64,000 bases of DNA from Plantactinospora sp. BC1 (GTDB taxonomy: Bacteria; Actinomycetota; Actinomycetes; Mycobacteriales; Micromonosporaceae): assembly GCF_003030345.1 (NCBI RefSeq), contig NZ_CP028158.1, positions 5,208,001 to 5,272,000 of the forward strand, written 5' to 3'. The notes beneath the pieces were generated by a model. That model was not told where the DNA came from. It did no database searches and saw nothing but the letters and a program-made list of their open reading frames with translations. The translations under genes and the position numbers were made by a program. Position 1 is the stretch's first letter. Each line of letters begins with the position of its first letter. This document shows, one piece after another, positions 1-9,224 of this stretch.

Positions 1-1
1 C

Positions 2-754
2 GGGGACTTCGCGGCCTTCCGGGGGCCGGAGACCGCGGTGGTGACCGCCGGGCTCGCCGAGCGGTTCGGCTGGTCGGCGGGGGGCGGCGCGACGCTCGGC
101 TATCCGGACGGCAGCAGCGGGCCGGTCCGGGTGGCGGCGGTGGTCGCCGACGGCTCCATTCCGGCGCAGTTGCTGCTGGCCCGGGAGGTGGTCCGGGCGC
201 ACGATCCGTCGGCGCTCACCGAGGCGGTCTTCACCACGGCGGCGACCGGCCCCGACGACGGCGGAGCGGACCGTCGGGCCGTACTCGGGGCCCGGCTGGT
301 CGGTGTCGCGGAGTACGCGGCGGAGCGGGACGCGGCCGAGGACCGGCTGGTCTGGCTGGCCACGCTGATCCTGATCGGGGTCTCGGCCGGCTACACCGCG
401 ATCGCGCTGGCGAACACGCTGCTGATGGCGACCGCGCACCGGGCCCGGGAGCTGCTGCTGTTGCTCCGGGCCGGCGCCACCGTCCGGCAGGTGCTCGGCA
501 CGGTGGCCGCCGAGTCGGGGTTGGTGCTGGCGATCGGCACCGCGCTCGGCCTGCTGGTGCCGGCGGTCGCGTTGCTGGCGATCCGCTCGGCGCTGAGCGA
601 GCAGCTCGGGGTACCGGTCGGACTGGTCGTGCCCGGGTGGACGATCGGGTCGGTGGTGGCCGGGTGTGTGGTGCTGGCGCTGGCCGCCAGCGTGCTGCCG
701 GCCCGGCTGATCCTGCGGGCCGGTCCGGGCGGCGCCGGGCCCCGGGTGGAGTGA
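2..754 (+). CDS. FtsX-like ABC transporter permease, C-terminal part (5' truncated)
   Basis: The reading frame is open from the window edge, so this is the tail of a longer gene and the first in-frame ATG or GTG need not be its start. The visible 250 residues have an extracytoplasmic stretch (about 1-115), then a membrane helix near 120-145, a cytoplasmic loop with the HRARELLLLLRAGAT segment, and two further helices near 170-200 and 215-240. This matches the C-terminal FtsX domain of MacB/LolC-type permeases, where the conserved loop contacts the ATPase. Known family role: mechanotransmission or export driven by a partner ATPase, which would lie upstream outside the window. The substrate cannot be told. 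A strong hairpin follows the stop codon. Confidence 0.8.
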   Translation, partial: GDFAAFRGPETAVVTAGLAERFGWSAGGGATLGYPDGSSGPVRVAAVVADGSIPAQLLLAREVVRAHDPSALTEAVFTTAATGPDDGGADRRAVLGARLVGVAEYAAERDAAEDRLVWLATLILIGVSAGYTAIALANTLLMATAHRARELLLLLRAGATVRQVLGTVAAESGLVLAIGTALGLLVPAVALLAIRSALSEQLGVPVGLVVPGWTIGSVVAGCVVLALAASVLPARLILRAGPGGAGPRVE

Positions 755-1059
755 CTGGGGGAACCGGTCGGACGACCGTGGCCGCGCCGCTCGGTGCCGC
801 CACGGTCGTCCGGCACGGCGAAGGTCGGGCTGGAGTGCGAGCCGAGCCGGGTATCGGGGTTGACTAGCCGGACCACCGGGTCAACAATCCCTATGGGTTA
901 GATGGGGAATAAGCGCAACGCCGCGTGGTCCGCCCCAGCCCGTACCCGCTCCTGGTACGGACCCGTCGTCCGAACTGTCGGCGCTGGCTCCGGCCGGAAC
1001 GCCCCGGCCGTCAGCTCGGTCAGGCATCCCCTCGACCACCTTTCCGGGAAGGAACGCCC
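755..1059 (+). promoter_or_regulatory. Leader region of the TauE/SafE gene with a GTTGAC/GTCAAC dyad
   Basis: After the hairpin, this 305-base gap has no convincing gene. At 859-885 the arms GTTGAC (859-864) and GTCAAC (880-885) form an inverted repeat that also carries CCGG near its centre. The TTGACT at 860-865 could serve as a -35 box, but no good -10 is seen at the right distance. About 175 bases of leader then precede the GTG start. A regulator of sulfur genes is possible but not shown. Confidence 0.3.
769..812 (+). terminator. Hairpin terminator after the FtsX-type gene
   Basis: A perfect 14-bp inverted repeat (769-782 pairing with 799-812, loop of 16) begins 15 bases after the stop codon. 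There is no T-run, as is usual for high-GC actinobacterial terminators. Confidence 0.7.
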
Positions 1060-2013
1060 GTGCGAAAACTTCTGCTCCTCGCCCTGGTAGGGCTCGGTGC
1101 GCAGCTCGTCGACGGCAGTCTCGGCATGGCGTACGGCGTCACCTCCACCACCCTGCTGCTGGCGATCGGCACCAACCCGGCGGCCGCGTCCGCCACCGTG
1201 CACCTGGCCGAGATCGGCACCACCCTCGCCTCCGGCGCCGCGCACTGGCGGTTCGGCAACGTCGACTGGAAGGTGGTCGCCAAGATCGGCATACCGGGTG
1301 CGGTCGGCGCCTTCGCCGGCGCCACCTTCCTGTCCAGCCTCTCCACCGAGGTCGCCGCGCCGATCATGGCGCTGCTGCTGCTCACCCTCGGGATCTACAT
1401 CCTGGTCCGGTTCACCGCGGCCGGCATCCCCCGGGACCGCCTCGGCCAGCCGCTGCGCAAGCGGTTCCTCGCCCCGCTCGGCCTGCTCGCCGGCTTCGTC
1501 GACTCGACCGGTGGCGGCGGCTGGGGACCGGTCGGCACCCCGGCGATCCTGGCCAGCGGCCGGATGGCGCCCCGCAAGGTGATCGGCTCGATCGACACCA
1601 GCGAGTTCCTGGTCGCGGTCGCCGCGAGCCTCGGTTTCCTGGTCGGCCTGGGCAGCGAGAACGTCAACTTCGCCTGGGTCCTCGCGCTGCTGCTCGGCGG
1701 CGTGGTCGCCGCGCCGATCGCCGCCTGGCTGGTCCGGCACATCCCGCCCCGGATCCTCGGCTCGGCGGTGGGTGGCGTGATCATCGTGACCAATGCCCGG
1801 ACCCTGCTGCGCAGCGACTGGATCGACGCGCCGGACGGCGTGCGGTACTCCGTCTACGCGGCGATCTACCTGATCTGGGCGCTCGCGCTGGCGTACTCGA
1901 TCCGGCAGTACCGGGCGCACCGGGACGAGGAGACCGTCGAGGCGATCGACACCGTGGCGCCGGCCGCCGAGGCCGAGCCCAGCGAGAAGAGTTCCACGCC
2001 CACTCCGGCCTGA
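1060..2013 (+). CDS. TauE/SafE family sulfite/anion exporter
   Basis: A 317-residue integral membrane protein of the TauE/SafE (DUF81) family, whose characterised members export sulfite, sulfoacetate or related organosulfur anions. The GTG start is chosen because GGGAAGGAAC lies just upstream and because the protein then opens with the family-typical helix (KLLLLALVGLGAQLVDGSLG). Eight or so hydrophobic segments follow, with the second conserved half beginning near residue 145 (LLAGFVDSTGGGGWGP), which mirrors the first-half GAQLVDGSLGMAYG motif. An acidic cytoplasmic tail ends the protein. It stands alone, facing an FKBP gene convergently across a shared terminator. The substrate is inferred from the family only. 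Confidence 0.85.
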   Translation: MRKLLLLALVGLGAQLVDGSLGMAYGVTSTTLLLAIGTNPAAASATVHLAEIGTTLASGAAHWRFGNVDWKVVAKIGIPGAVGAFAGATFLSSLSTEVAAPIMALLLLTLGIYILVRFTAAGIPRDRLGQPLRKRFLAPLGLLAGFVDSTGGGGWGPVGTPAILASGRMAPRKVIGSIDTSEFLVAVAASLGFLVGLGSENVNFAWVLALLLGGVVAAPIAAWLVRHIPPRILGSAVGGVIIVTNARTLLRSDWIDAPDGVRYSVYAAIYLIWALALAYSIRQYRAHRDEETVEAIDTVAPAAEAEPSEKSSTPTPA

Positions 2014-2036
2014 GCCGCGGGGCGCACCCGACGGAC

Positions 2037-2071
2037 ACGGCGGCCGTGACCTTCCTGGTCACGGCCGCCGT
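2037..2071. terminator. Bidirectional terminator between convergent genes
   Basis: A perfect 15-bp stem (2037-2051 with 2057-2071) with a 5-base loop TTCCT lies in the 81-base gap between the exporter and the FKBP gene, so it can serve both strands. Confidence 0.85.
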
Positions 2072-2094
2072 CGTAGGTCTGCTGCCCGGACGGG

Positions 2095-2802
2095 CTACTG
2101 CGCCGCCAGGACGTCCACCACGAACCGGAGCGGGCCGGCCGGGGCACCGCCGGTCGGGTTGTCGCCGTAGGCGAGGTCCGTCGGAATGTCGATCTGCACC
2201 CGGCTGCCGACCTTGACCCCCACCAGCCCCTGGTCCATGCCGGGAATCATGCCGCCGACCTGGAGCGGGACCGGCTGGCCCTGCCTCCACGAGGAGTCGA
2301 ACTCCTGACCCGTGGCGTAGTAGACACCGACGTAGTTGGCCGTGATCGTCTGCCCGTTCTGCACCGCAGGGCCGGTGCCCTCGATCAGCGGAGTGACGGT
2401 GAGCTTGGTCAACTCGCCCTTGCCGGCCTCGACGGTGGGTCGCTCCGCCAGCCGGGGATCCAGGTCGGCCGGCGGCCGGGACGGCGCCCCGGGGCTCTCC
2501 GGCGGGGCGGTCGGCTCCGGCGGGGCGGTCGGCTCGGCGGCCGGCGGGGTGGTCGCACTCGCCACCGGTGCGGCCGACGAGCGGGGCGCGTCCTCCATCA
2601 CCTGCGGCAGCACGACGACGGCGGCGACGCCCAGCCCGGCCAGGAGGATTCCGACGGTCCCGCCGGCCACCCGCTGCACACGGGCCCGGTTCGCGGCGGC
2701 CTGGGCCGCGGCCGCCTCCGCGGCGGCCCGGCGCTCCTGCTTGGTCGGACGCCGCTGGCTCGTCGGCCCCGGCTGCTCGGGGGTCTGGACCGGATCGCTC
2801 AT
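2095..2802 (-). CDS. Membrane-anchored FKBP-type peptidyl-prolyl cis-trans isomerase
   Basis: A 235-residue protein predicted to speed folding of exported proteins by proline isomerisation. The start at 2802 is chosen because GAGGAG lies about 10 bases upstream; the frame stays open further but lacks coding character. A short basic cytoplasmic tail rich in Arg, Glu and Ala (1-38) is followed by one membrane helix (about 40-60), a Pro/Ala-rich periplasmic linker (65-110), and a C-terminal FKBP domain (about 120-235). The domain shows the family hallmarks: VQNGQTITANYVGVYYATG, EFDSSW, VGGMIPGMDQGLVGVKVGS and the last strand LRFVVDVLA. It is a single-gene unit facing the TauE gene. Catalysis is inferred from the family. 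Confidence 0.88.
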   Translation of the reverse strand: MSDPVQTPEQPGPTSQRRPTKQERRAAAEAAAAQAAANRARVQRVAGGTVGILLAGLGVAAVVVLPQVMEDAPRSSAAPVASATTPPAAEPTAPPEPTAPPESPGAPSRPPADLDPRLAERPTVEAGKGELTKLTVTPLIEGTGPAVQNGQTITANYVGVYYATGQEFDSSWRQGQPVPLQVGGMIPGMDQGLVGVKVGSRVQIDIPTDLAYGDNPTGGAPAGPLRFVVDVLAAQ

Positions 2803-3036
2803 CTGATCTTGCACTCCTCGGGGGGAAATGGAGCAGGGCGGGACGCCGTCGGCCCGTCGAACGGCTCCGCACACCGTACCCGCGTCGATGCTGCCGACGT
2901 CGGCTCGGTCCCGCGGGACCGGCCGGTACCCACGGAGACAGCCGACCACCTCGGGTCAGATGTCTTGGATGTCCGTTCTGGCAGTGGCGGTGCCGGAGCT
3001 GGCCGTGCCGTCACCGCCGTTCGGCGTCGGCCAAGG

Positions 3037-4419
3037 TCAGCCCACCGGGGAGGGGTTCTCCGGCTGCGCGCGCCCGTCCAGCCGCTGGTGGTCCCGGATG
3101 ATGTCGGCGTAGCGCAGCCCGCTCGCCTTCATCGTCCGGCGCTGGGTGGCGTAGTCGACGTGCACCAGGCCGAACCGCTTGTCGTAGCCGTACGCCCACT
3201 CGAAGTTGTCCAGCAGCGACCAGTAGAAGTAGCCCTCCACCGGTACCCCCCGGGCGACCGCCGCCGCGACGGCCTGGACGTGCTCCTCCAGGTACGCCGT
3301 CCGCTCCTTGTCCTCGATGCCACCCTCGGCGGTGACGCTGTCCGGCCAGGCCGAACCGCTCTCGGTGACCAGGATCCGGGCCGGGGCGTACCGCTCGGTC
3401 ACCGAGACCAGCAGCTCCTCCAGCCCGGTCGGGTACGCCTCCCAGCCCATCGCGGTCTGCGTCGAGCCGGGTACCGGGATCTGCCGGGCGTGCGGCACCG
3501 GGCCGTCCGGGTCGTCGACGATGACCTGCCGGAAGTAGTAGTTCAACCCGAGGAACTCGGTCGGGGTGGCGATGCACTCCAGGTCGCCGGGGCGGACCGG
3601 CGGCTCGACGCCGTAGACCTCCAGCATGTCGGTCGGGTAGCCCCGCCCGTAAAGCGGGTCCAGCCACCACCGGTTGACGTGCCCGTCGGCCCGGACCGCC
3701 GCCGCCACGTCCTCCGGCCGGTCGCTGCCCGGCTCGCACGGGCTCGGGTTGAGCACGATGCCGACCGAGGCCGGCCGGCTCGCCGCCGCCCGCACCGCCG
3801 CCGTGGCGAGGCCGTGCCCGAGCAGCGTGTGGTGCGAGGCGGCGACCGCCCGGGTGAGGTCCTGCTCGCCCGGGGCCATCCGGCCCTCCAGGTGCCCGAT
3901 CCAGGAGACGCAGAGCGGCTCGTTCACCGTCACCCAGTCGGTGACCCGGTCGCCGAGCGCGCCGGCCACCACCGAGGCGTAGTCGGCGAACGCCTCGGCG
4001 GTGGCCCGCGCCGGCCAGCCACCCCGGTCCTGGAGCGCCTGCGGCAGGTCCCAGTGGTAGAGCGTGACCAGCGGCCGGATCTCGGCCGCCAGCAGCGCGT
4101 CGACCAGCCGGTCGTAGAAGGCCAGCCCGGCCGGGTTGACCCGGCCGGTGCCGTCCGGCATCACCCGGGGCCAGGCCACCGAGAAGCGGTACGCGTCGAC
4201 GCCGAGCCGCCGCATCAGGGCCACGTCCTCCGGCCAGCGGTGGTAGTGGTCGCACGCCTCGTCGCCGGTGTCGCCGTTGTCGACGTTGCCGGGCACCCGG
4301 CTCCAGGTGTCCCAGATGGACGGGCTGCGGCCGTCCACACCGACAGCCCCCTCGATCTGGTACGCCGCGGTGGCGACGCCCCAGGTGAAGTTCGGTGGCA
4401 GCTTGGACAGATCCGGCAT
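3037..4419 (-). CDS. GH1 family beta-glucosidase
   Basis: A 460-residue cytoplasmic glycoside hydrolase of family 1, expected to split glucose or another beta-linked sugar from imported disaccharides. The ATG is preceded by AAAGGAG. The N-terminal signature [15 protein letters not shown], the acid/base motif TVNEP (near residue 165) and the nucleophile motif VTESG (near 365; most homologues have TENG) are all visible, as is the late [15 protein letters not shown] motif. It is the last gene of the leftward unit with the two ABC permeases and the binding lipoprotein, so the likely pathway is uptake of a beta-glucoside followed by its hydrolysis. A Ser replaces the usual Asn after the nucleophile; the frame also runs upstream into the permease gene as a shadow. 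Confidence 0.93.
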   Translation of the reverse strand: MPDLSKLPPNFTWGVATAAYQIEGAVGVDGRSPSIWDTWSRVPGNVDNGDTGDEACDHYHRWPEDVALMRRLGVDAYRFSVAWPRVMPDGTGRVNPAGLAFYDRLVDALLAAEIRPLVTLYHWDLPQALQDRGGWPARATAEAFADYASVVAGALGDRVTDWVTVNEPLCVSWIGHLEGRMAPGEQDLTRAVAASHHTLLGHGLATAAVRAAASRPASVGIVLNPSPCEPGSDRPEDVAAAVRADGHVNRWWLDPLYGRGYPTDMLEVYGVEPPVRPGDLECIATPTEFLGLNYYFRQVIVDDPDGPVPHARQIPVPGSTQTAMGWEAYPTGLEELLVSVTERYAPARILVTESGSAWPDSVTAEGGIEDKERTAYLEEHVQAVAAAVARGVPVEGYFYWSLLDNFEWAYGYDKRFGLVHVDYATQRRTMKASGLRYADIIRDHQRLDGRAQPENPSPVG

Positions 4420-4514
4420 CGGTCGACTCTCCTTTGGATGGTTCAGAGCCTGCTGACCGCGCGGGTCTCGGTCCGGGTCGGACGGTGGCTCGACGGGCAG
4501 GACGGACAGGCGGG

Positions 4515-5354
4515 CTACTTGACCGCTCCGGCGGTCAGCCCGGCGACGAAGTAGCGTTGCAGGGCGAGGAAGCCGATCACCACCGGGATGCTCACCACCA
4601 CCGAGGCGGCCATCGCCTGGTTCCAGTAGACGTTGTACTGGGTGGCGTAGCCCTGGAGCCCGACGGCGAGGGTACGACTGTTCTCGTCGGTCATCACCGA
4701 GGCGAAGAGCACCTCCCCCCAGGCGGTCATGAAGGCGTAGACGGTGACCGCGACGATCCCGGGCACCGCCGTCGGGAGGATCACCTGGAAGAGCGTGCGC
4801 AGCGGTCCGGCCCCGTCGACCTGGGCCGCCTCGTCGAGCCCGCGCGGGATCGAGTCGAAGTAGCCGACCAGCATCCAGATGGAGAACGGCAGCGAGAAGG
4901 TGAGATAGGTGATGGTCAGCCCGAGCCGGCTGGCGTACAGCTCGATCCCGGTGACGTTGCCCAGGTTGACGTAGATGAGGAAGAGCGGCAGCAGGAAGAG
5001 GATGCCGGGGAACATCTGCGTCGAGAGGACCGTGACCGAGAAGAGCTGCCGGCCGCGGAACCGGTAGCGGCTGATCGCGAAGGCGGCGAAGATGGCGATC
5101 GCCACCGAGATCACCGCGGCCGAGCTGGCCACCAGCAGGCTGTTCACCAGATAGCGGCCGAGCGGCACCGTCTGCCACATGTCCACGAAGGGCTGGAAGG
5201 TGACCCGGCTGGGCAGCCAGGTGAAGGCGCCCTGCACGTCGCGCAGCGGCTTGAGCCCGGAGCTGACCATCACGTACAGCGGGGCGAGGACGAAGAGGGT
5301 CAGCAGGCTGAGCACGATGCGGCGGGCCCAGCGTTCGCCGGTTGACTCACGCAT
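4515..5354 (-). CDS. Carbohydrate ABC transporter permease, MalG type
   Basis: A 279-residue inner-membrane subunit of a CUT1-type sugar importer. It has six predicted helices and the cytoplasmic EAA loop ([20 protein letters not shown], near residue 180) that docks onto the ATPase. Its start overlaps the end of the upstream permease by 8 bases, which implies translational coupling and equal amounts of the two subunits. No ATPase gene lies in this cluster; in actinomycetes such systems often share one MsiK-type ATPase encoded elsewhere (established for Streptomyces, inferred here). The downstream neighbour is the GH1 beta-glucosidase. Confidence 0.92.
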   Translation of the reverse strand: MRESTGERWARRIVLSLLTLFVLAPLYVMVSSGLKPLRDVQGAFTWLPSRVTFQPFVDMWQTVPLGRYLVNSLLVASSAAVISVAIAIFAAFAISRYRFRGRQLFSVTVLSTQMFPGILFLLPLFLIYVNLGNVTGIELYASRLGLTITYLTFSLPFSIWMLVGYFDSIPRGLDEAAQVDGAGPLRTLFQVILPTAVPGIVAVTVYAFMTAWGEVLFASVMTDENSRTLAVGLQGYATQYNVYWNQAMAASVVVSIPVVIGFLALQRYFVAGLTAGAVK

Positions 5355-6336
5355 GCTCTCTCCTGCGGTTGGTGACGAGCAGGTAGACGGCGGTGACGAC
5401 GAGCAGGAAGAGCAGCAGCGCCACCGACATCGCCGACCCGAGGCCGAAGTTCCAGGTGACGAAGGAACTCTGGTAGATGTGGATCGAGATCAGGTCGGCC
5501 TGCCTCGGCGCGGAGCCGCCGAAGAGCACGTACGGGGTGTTGAAGTCGTTGAAGGTCCAGAGGAAGAGGACCAGCAGCAGCACCTGGTTGACCGGCCGGA
5601 GCATCGGCAGGGTGACGTCGCGCAGCCGCCGCCAGAAGTTCGCGCCGTCGATCGCGGACGCCTCGTAGAGTTCCGGCGGCACGTTCTGCAACCCGGCCAT
5701 CAGGCAGAGGAAGGCGAACGGCCAGGACTTCCAGACCGAGACGATCAGCAGGGCGACGAAGCTGTTCTCCCCGATCAGCCAGAACGGCGGGTTCGCCCCG
5801 TCGATCAGGCCGAGCTGGTCGAGGGCGTGGTTCACCAGGCCGGTGTCCCGCTGGAACATGAAGGTCCAGGTGATCACGGCGGTGTAGACCGGCAGCGCGT
5901 ACGGGGTGAGGAAGAGGGTGCGCAACAGCGCCCGGCCCTTGAACGGCCGTTGCAGGAAGACCGCGGCGGCCAGCCCGAGCATCCAGGAGAAGCCCACCGA
6001 GAGCGTGGTGTAGAGCGCGGTGACCCAGAACGAGTGCAGCAGGTCCTTACCGGTCGCGGAGCCGAAGTCGAAGGTGACCCGGTAGTTCTCGAAGCCGGTG
6101 AAGGGTGCGGTGGACCAGTCCCGGATGTGGAACTGGGTCAGTTCGAGCAGGCTCATCCAGACCCCGACGAGCATCGGGACCACGTGGATGCCGAGTTCGA
6201 GCAGGGCGGCCGGGACGAGCAGCAGGTACGGCAGGTACGTCCGCCGTACGGTGCGGCGCCCGCGCGGGCGCGGCGGGCCGTCCTGCGCTGGTCGCCCGGC
6301 GGGCCGTACGGGGCCGGGCGCGGTGGTGGTGGCCAT
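5347..6336 (-). CDS. Carbohydrate ABC transporter permease, MalF type
   Basis: A 329-residue membrane subunit paired with the MalG-type permease. A basic, Pro-rich N-terminal tail (1-30) precedes six helices; the EAA loop EASAIDGANFWRRLRDVTLP lies near residue 225. It follows the binding-protein gene after a 70-base gap that holds a strong hairpin, so its expression is probably lower than that of the binding protein. The substrate is probably a beta-linked oligosaccharide, judging from the downstream GH1 gene. Confidence 0.92.
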   Translation of the reverse strand: MATTTAPGPVRPAGRPAQDGPPRPRGRRTVRRTYLPYLLLVPAALLELGIHVVPMLVGVWMSLLELTQFHIRDWSTAPFTGFENYRVTFDFGSATGKDLLHSFWVTALYTTLSVGFSWMLGLAAAVFLQRPFKGRALLRTLFLTPYALPVYTAVITWTFMFQRDTGLVNHALDQLGLIDGANPPFWLIGENSFVALLIVSVWKSWPFAFLCLMAGLQNVPPELYEASAIDGANFWRRLRDVTLPMLRPVNQVLLLVLFLWTFNDFNTPYVLFGGSAPRQADLISIHIYQSSFVTWNFGLGSAMSVALLLFLLVVTAVYLLVTNRRREHA

Positions 6337-6353
6337 CGGATCCTCTCAGGGTG

Positions 6354-6388
6354 GACCGTGGAGGGGGCGGCGGTCCCCCTCCACGGTC
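6354..6388 (-). terminator. Attenuating hairpin between binding-protein and permease genes
   Basis: A perfect 14-bp stem (6354-6367 with 6375-6388, 7-base loop) sits just after the binding-protein stop and before the permease start. In such operons an intercistronic hairpin commonly protects the upstream mRNA or partly terminates transcription, giving an excess of binding protein. Confidence 0.7.
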
Positions 6389-6406
6389 AACCGTCGGCGT
6401 CGCGGC

Positions 6407-7708
6407 TCAGCTGCCCATCTTCTGTTGCGCTACGCCGAGCTTCTCCTTCACCTGCGCCTCGGTGACGGCCTTGCCGCCCGCCGCGTCGGCGAAGAGTTCC
6501 TTCATGGCGGTACCGACCAGGGTCTCGAACTGGCTCTCCTCCGGCACCTGCGGCAGCGGTGCGGCGGTGGAGCCGAGCACCTCGCCCAGCACCTTCTGCT
6601 CCGGCGCCTGGAACGCCGGGTCGGCGCTGGCCGGCTTGACCGACGGCAGCGAGCCGTAGGTCTTGTTGAGGATCACCTGCTCCGCGTCGCTGGTCATGAA
6701 CTTGACGAACTGGAGCGCACCCTCGCGGTTCTCGGTGTGCTTGAAGACCGCGATGTTGATGCCGGCCACCATGCTGTTGACCTTCTTGCCGCCGGGCGGC
6801 GGGGTGGCCGGGAACGGCACCGGGGCGATCCCCCACTCGTCCGGGCTCATCCCCTGTGCCTTGAGGTTCGACCCCGCGGCCTGCCAGAGCAGCATCGCCG
6901 CCTTGCGGTTGGCGAAGTCGGCGACGGACTGGTTCTGGGCGTACTCGGCGTTGCTCGGGTTGACGATCTTGTCAACCGCCATCAGGTCGATGTACCGCTT
7001 GACCGCCGCGACGTTCTGCGGGGTGTCGAAGGTCGGCTTGCCGGCGGAGTCGAACCACTCGCCGCCCCACTGCTGGCCGAAGGTGAAGGCGTGGTGGGAG
7101 TTCTCCGACGGGTTGGCGCCCTCCACGGCCAGGCCCCACTGGCCGGACTTGGTGAGCTTCTTGCCGGTCTCGACCAGCTCCTCCCAGGTGGCGGGCGGGG
7201 TGGTGATGCCGGCGTCGGTGAACATCTTCTTGTTGTAGTAGAGCGCGTACGCCAGGCTGTAGAGCGGCACGGCGGCCGGCGGCTTGCCGGGGGCGCCGGC
7301 GGCGGCCAGCGCGGCCGGCACGAAGCGGTCCTTGCCGCCCACCTCGCCCAGGGTCGCGTCGTCGAACGGGATCAGCGCGTTGGTGGCCTGCAACGAGGCC
7401 GACCAGGTGTTGCCGATGTTCACCACGTCCGGGCCCTTGCCCGAGGTGGCGGCGGCGAGCAGTCGGTTGAGCAGGTCCGACCAGGGCACGACCTCGAGGT
7501 TGACCTTGATGCCGGTCTGCTGCTCGAACTTGTCCAGCTCCGGCTGGAGGGTCTGCTTGTCGAACTCGATGCTGGCGCCCTGGTTGCTGGCCCAGTAGGT
7601 GAGCGTCTTCGCGGCGCCCTCGGACGAGCCGCCGGAGTCGCCGCAGGCGGCGAGGGAGGCGGTCGTCAGCAGCGCCGCGACGGCCATAGCGAGGTGTCGT
7701 CTGGACAC
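6407..7708 (-). CDS. Sugar ABC transporter substrate-binding lipoprotein
   Basis: A 433-residue extracellular solute-binding protein (family 1). The N-terminus has a type II signal peptide ending in the lipobox LAAC, with Cys-21 followed by a Gly/Ser-rich linker. The mature part shows typical features of the family: LTYWASNQG at the first strand, the GKGPDVVNIGNTW segment near residue 100, and the AYALYYNKKMF hinge segment near residue 175. It captures sugar outside the membrane and passes it to the two permeases encoded downstream. It is the first gene of the leftward unit; the divergent ROK regulator lies 250 bases away across an AT-rich dyad, so this is the likely regulated promoter. Confidence 0.93.
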   Translation of the reverse strand: MSRRHLAMAVAALLTTASLAACGDSGGSSEGAAKTLTYWASNQGASIEFDKQTLQPELDKFEQQTGIKVNLEVVPWSDLLNRLLAAATSGKGPDVVNIGNTWSASLQATNALIPFDDATLGEVGGKDRFVPAALAAAGAPGKPPAAVPLYSLAYALYYNKKMFTDAGITTPPATWEELVETGKKLTKSGQWGLAVEGANPSENSHHAFTFGQQWGGEWFDSAGKPTFDTPQNVAAVKRYIDLMAVDKIVNPSNAEYAQNQSVADFANRKAAMLLWQAAGSNLKAQGMSPDEWGIAPVPFPATPPPGGKKVNSMVAGINIAVFKHTENREGALQFVKFMTSDAEQVILNKTYGSLPSVKPASADPAFQAPEQKVLGEVLGSTAAPLPQVPEESQFETLVGTAMKELFADAAGGKAVTEAQVKEKLGVAQQKMGS

Positions 7709-7863
7709 GACTTGCCCTTCTACGTCGGCCGGCGGCCTCGTCGGCCCGTCGGCGGGTGGCGCCGGAGCGGGGGCCGTGGGCGGCCGGGGTGGTGGGGCGG
7801 TACGGGCACGATCACCGTCGGCGGGGGGATGGAGCGAGCCACCGAAGGGGGTTCCATCAAGGC

Positions 7864-7883
7864 TTAATTTACGCGGTTATTAA
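7864..7883. promoter_or_regulatory. Putative ROK operator in the divergent promoter region
   Basis: TTAATTTACGCGGTTATTAA is an imperfect 20-bp palindrome (7 of 10 positions match) and is sharply AT-rich in a GC-rich region. It lies between the binding-protein gene and the divergent ROK gene. An 18-base core matches the dyad at 9227-9244 at 13 positions, so both may bind the same regulator. Confidence 0.65.
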
Positions 7884-7957
7884 AGTGTCTGGTGGCTCGC
7901 CCGTCAAGGACGAGCCGTACAGTGACTCCCGGTGACCCGGGTTTATCGAGGTGGTGG

Positions 7958-9160
7958 GTGGACCTGGAACGGACGACGAACCGGATCGTGCGACAGCGCA
8001 ACCGGTCCGCCCTGCTGTCGAAGTTGTTCCTCGAGGGTCCGCTGACCCGGCAGGATCTCGCCCGCTCCACCGGGTTGAGCCAGCCCGCCGTCAGCAACGT
8101 GGTCGGCGACCTGATCGGGGCCGGTTTGGTGGTCGAGGCCGGCGCCGTGGAGTCCGACGGCGGCCGCCCCAGCATGATGCTCCGGGTCGCCCCCCGGTAC
8201 GCCCTGGTCGCCGGGGTCGACGTCGGCGAGACCCGGATCCGGGTCGAACTCTTCGACCTGGCGATGACGATGCTGGCCAGCGCCGACTACCCGCTCGACG
8301 CGGCCGGGCCCGAACCGGCCGCCGTGGTCCGGCACATCCTGGCCGGGCTGGACGCCGTCACCACGCAGGCCGGGGCGACCCGCTCGGAGATCCTCGGCGT
8401 CGGCATCGGCGTCTCCGGCGTGGTGGTGCAGGGCGGCGAGGCGATCGTGCACGCCCAGACCCTCGGCTGGCACGGCGTACCGCTGGAGCGGCTGATCCGC
8501 GCCGAGGTCGACCTGCCGGTGCACGTCGACAACGGCGCGAAGACGCTGGGCCAGGCCGAGATGTGGTTCGGGGCCGGCCGGGGCAGCCGGCACGCCGTCT
8601 TCGCGCTGGTCGGCTCCGGGGTCGGCGCGGCGGTGGTGACCAACGGGGTGATGTACCGGGGCGTCTCCAGCAGCGCCGGCGAGTGGGGGCACACCACCCT
8701 GGTCTACGACGGCCGCGCCTGCCGGTGCGGCGCCCGGGGCTGCCTGGAGGCGTACGTCGGGGCGGAGGGGATCATCGACCGTTACCGGGAGGCCCGGCGC
8801 GGCCACGCCGTACCCGGTGCCGACGAGGAGTCCCAGTTGGGTGCCCTGATCGAGGCGGCGGACCGGTCCGCGACCGCCCGCCGGGTGCTGACCGAGACGG
8901 CCGGCTACCTCGGCGCCGGGGTGGCGAACCTGATCAACCTGTTCAACCCGGAACGGGTGGTGCTGGGCGGCTGGGCCGGGGTGGCGCTCGGCGCCCACCT
9001 GCTGCCGGCGATCCGCGAGGCGGCGGCGGGGCAGGCGCTGCACCAGCCGTACGAGCAGGCCACCATCGAGCTGGGTCAGCTCGGGATCGACGCGGTGGCG
9101 CTCGGCGCCGCCACCCTGCCGGTCGCCCGGCTGCTCGCCGCAGGTGGCCTGCGCAACTGA
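7958..9160 (+). CDS. ROK family transcriptional repressor
   Basis: A regulator of about 400 residues with an N-terminal winged helix-turn-helix (ALLSKLFLEGPLTRQDLARS, then QPAVSNVV) and a C-terminal ROK sugar-kinase-like domain. The cluster CRCGARGCLEAY is the ROK zinc-binding motif, and DVGETRIRVELFD is the ATPase-like phosphate loop. Such proteins (XylR, NagC, Mlc and relatives) release DNA on binding a sugar or sugar phosphate. Start choice: the GTG at 7958 has GAGG six bases upstream; GTG codons at 7922 (AAGGA, spacing 11) and 7892 are in frame and also possible. It is divergent from the sugar transporter and upstream of a secreted beta-helix protein, both with similar dyads, so it probably controls both. 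Confidence 0.9.
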   Translation: MDLERTTNRIVRQRNRSALLSKLFLEGPLTRQDLARSTGLSQPAVSNVVGDLIGAGLVVEAGAVESDGGRPSMMLRVAPRYALVAGVDVGETRIRVELFDLAMTMLASADYPLDAAGPEPAAVVRHILAGLDAVTTQAGATRSEILGVGIGVSGVVVQGGEAIVHAQTLGWHGVPLERLIRAEVDLPVHVDNGAKTLGQAEMWFGAGRGSRHAVFALVGSGVGAAVVTNGVMYRGVSSSAGEWGHTTLVYDGRACRCGARGCLEAYVGAEGIIDRYREARRGHAVPGADEESQLGALIEAADRSATARRVLTETAGYLGAGVANLINLFNPERVVLGGWAGVALGAHLLPAIREAAAGQALHQPYEQATIELGQLGIDAVALGAATLPVARLLAAGGLRN

Positions 9161-9224
9161 CCGGCGCGTTCGGCACCGCCTCCGTTCCATCGATCAACCC
9201 TTGATGCGTGTTCCGGCATTCGGG

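Noticed and set aside
925-1059. Longer N-terminus for the TauE/SafE protein or a Cys-rich leader peptide
   Set aside because: The upstream codons look random, no Cys-rich peptide is present, and the GTG at 1060 has a good ribosome site.
2809-4554. 581-codon + strand frame opposite the beta-glucosidase
   Set aside because: Shadow of the GH1 gene, with no domain and an Arg/Val/Asp-rich composition.
4420-5178. N-terminal extension of the GH1 enzyme (713-codon frame)
   Set aside because: The extra part is the permease gene read in another frame; a strong ribosome site marks the GH1 start at 4419.
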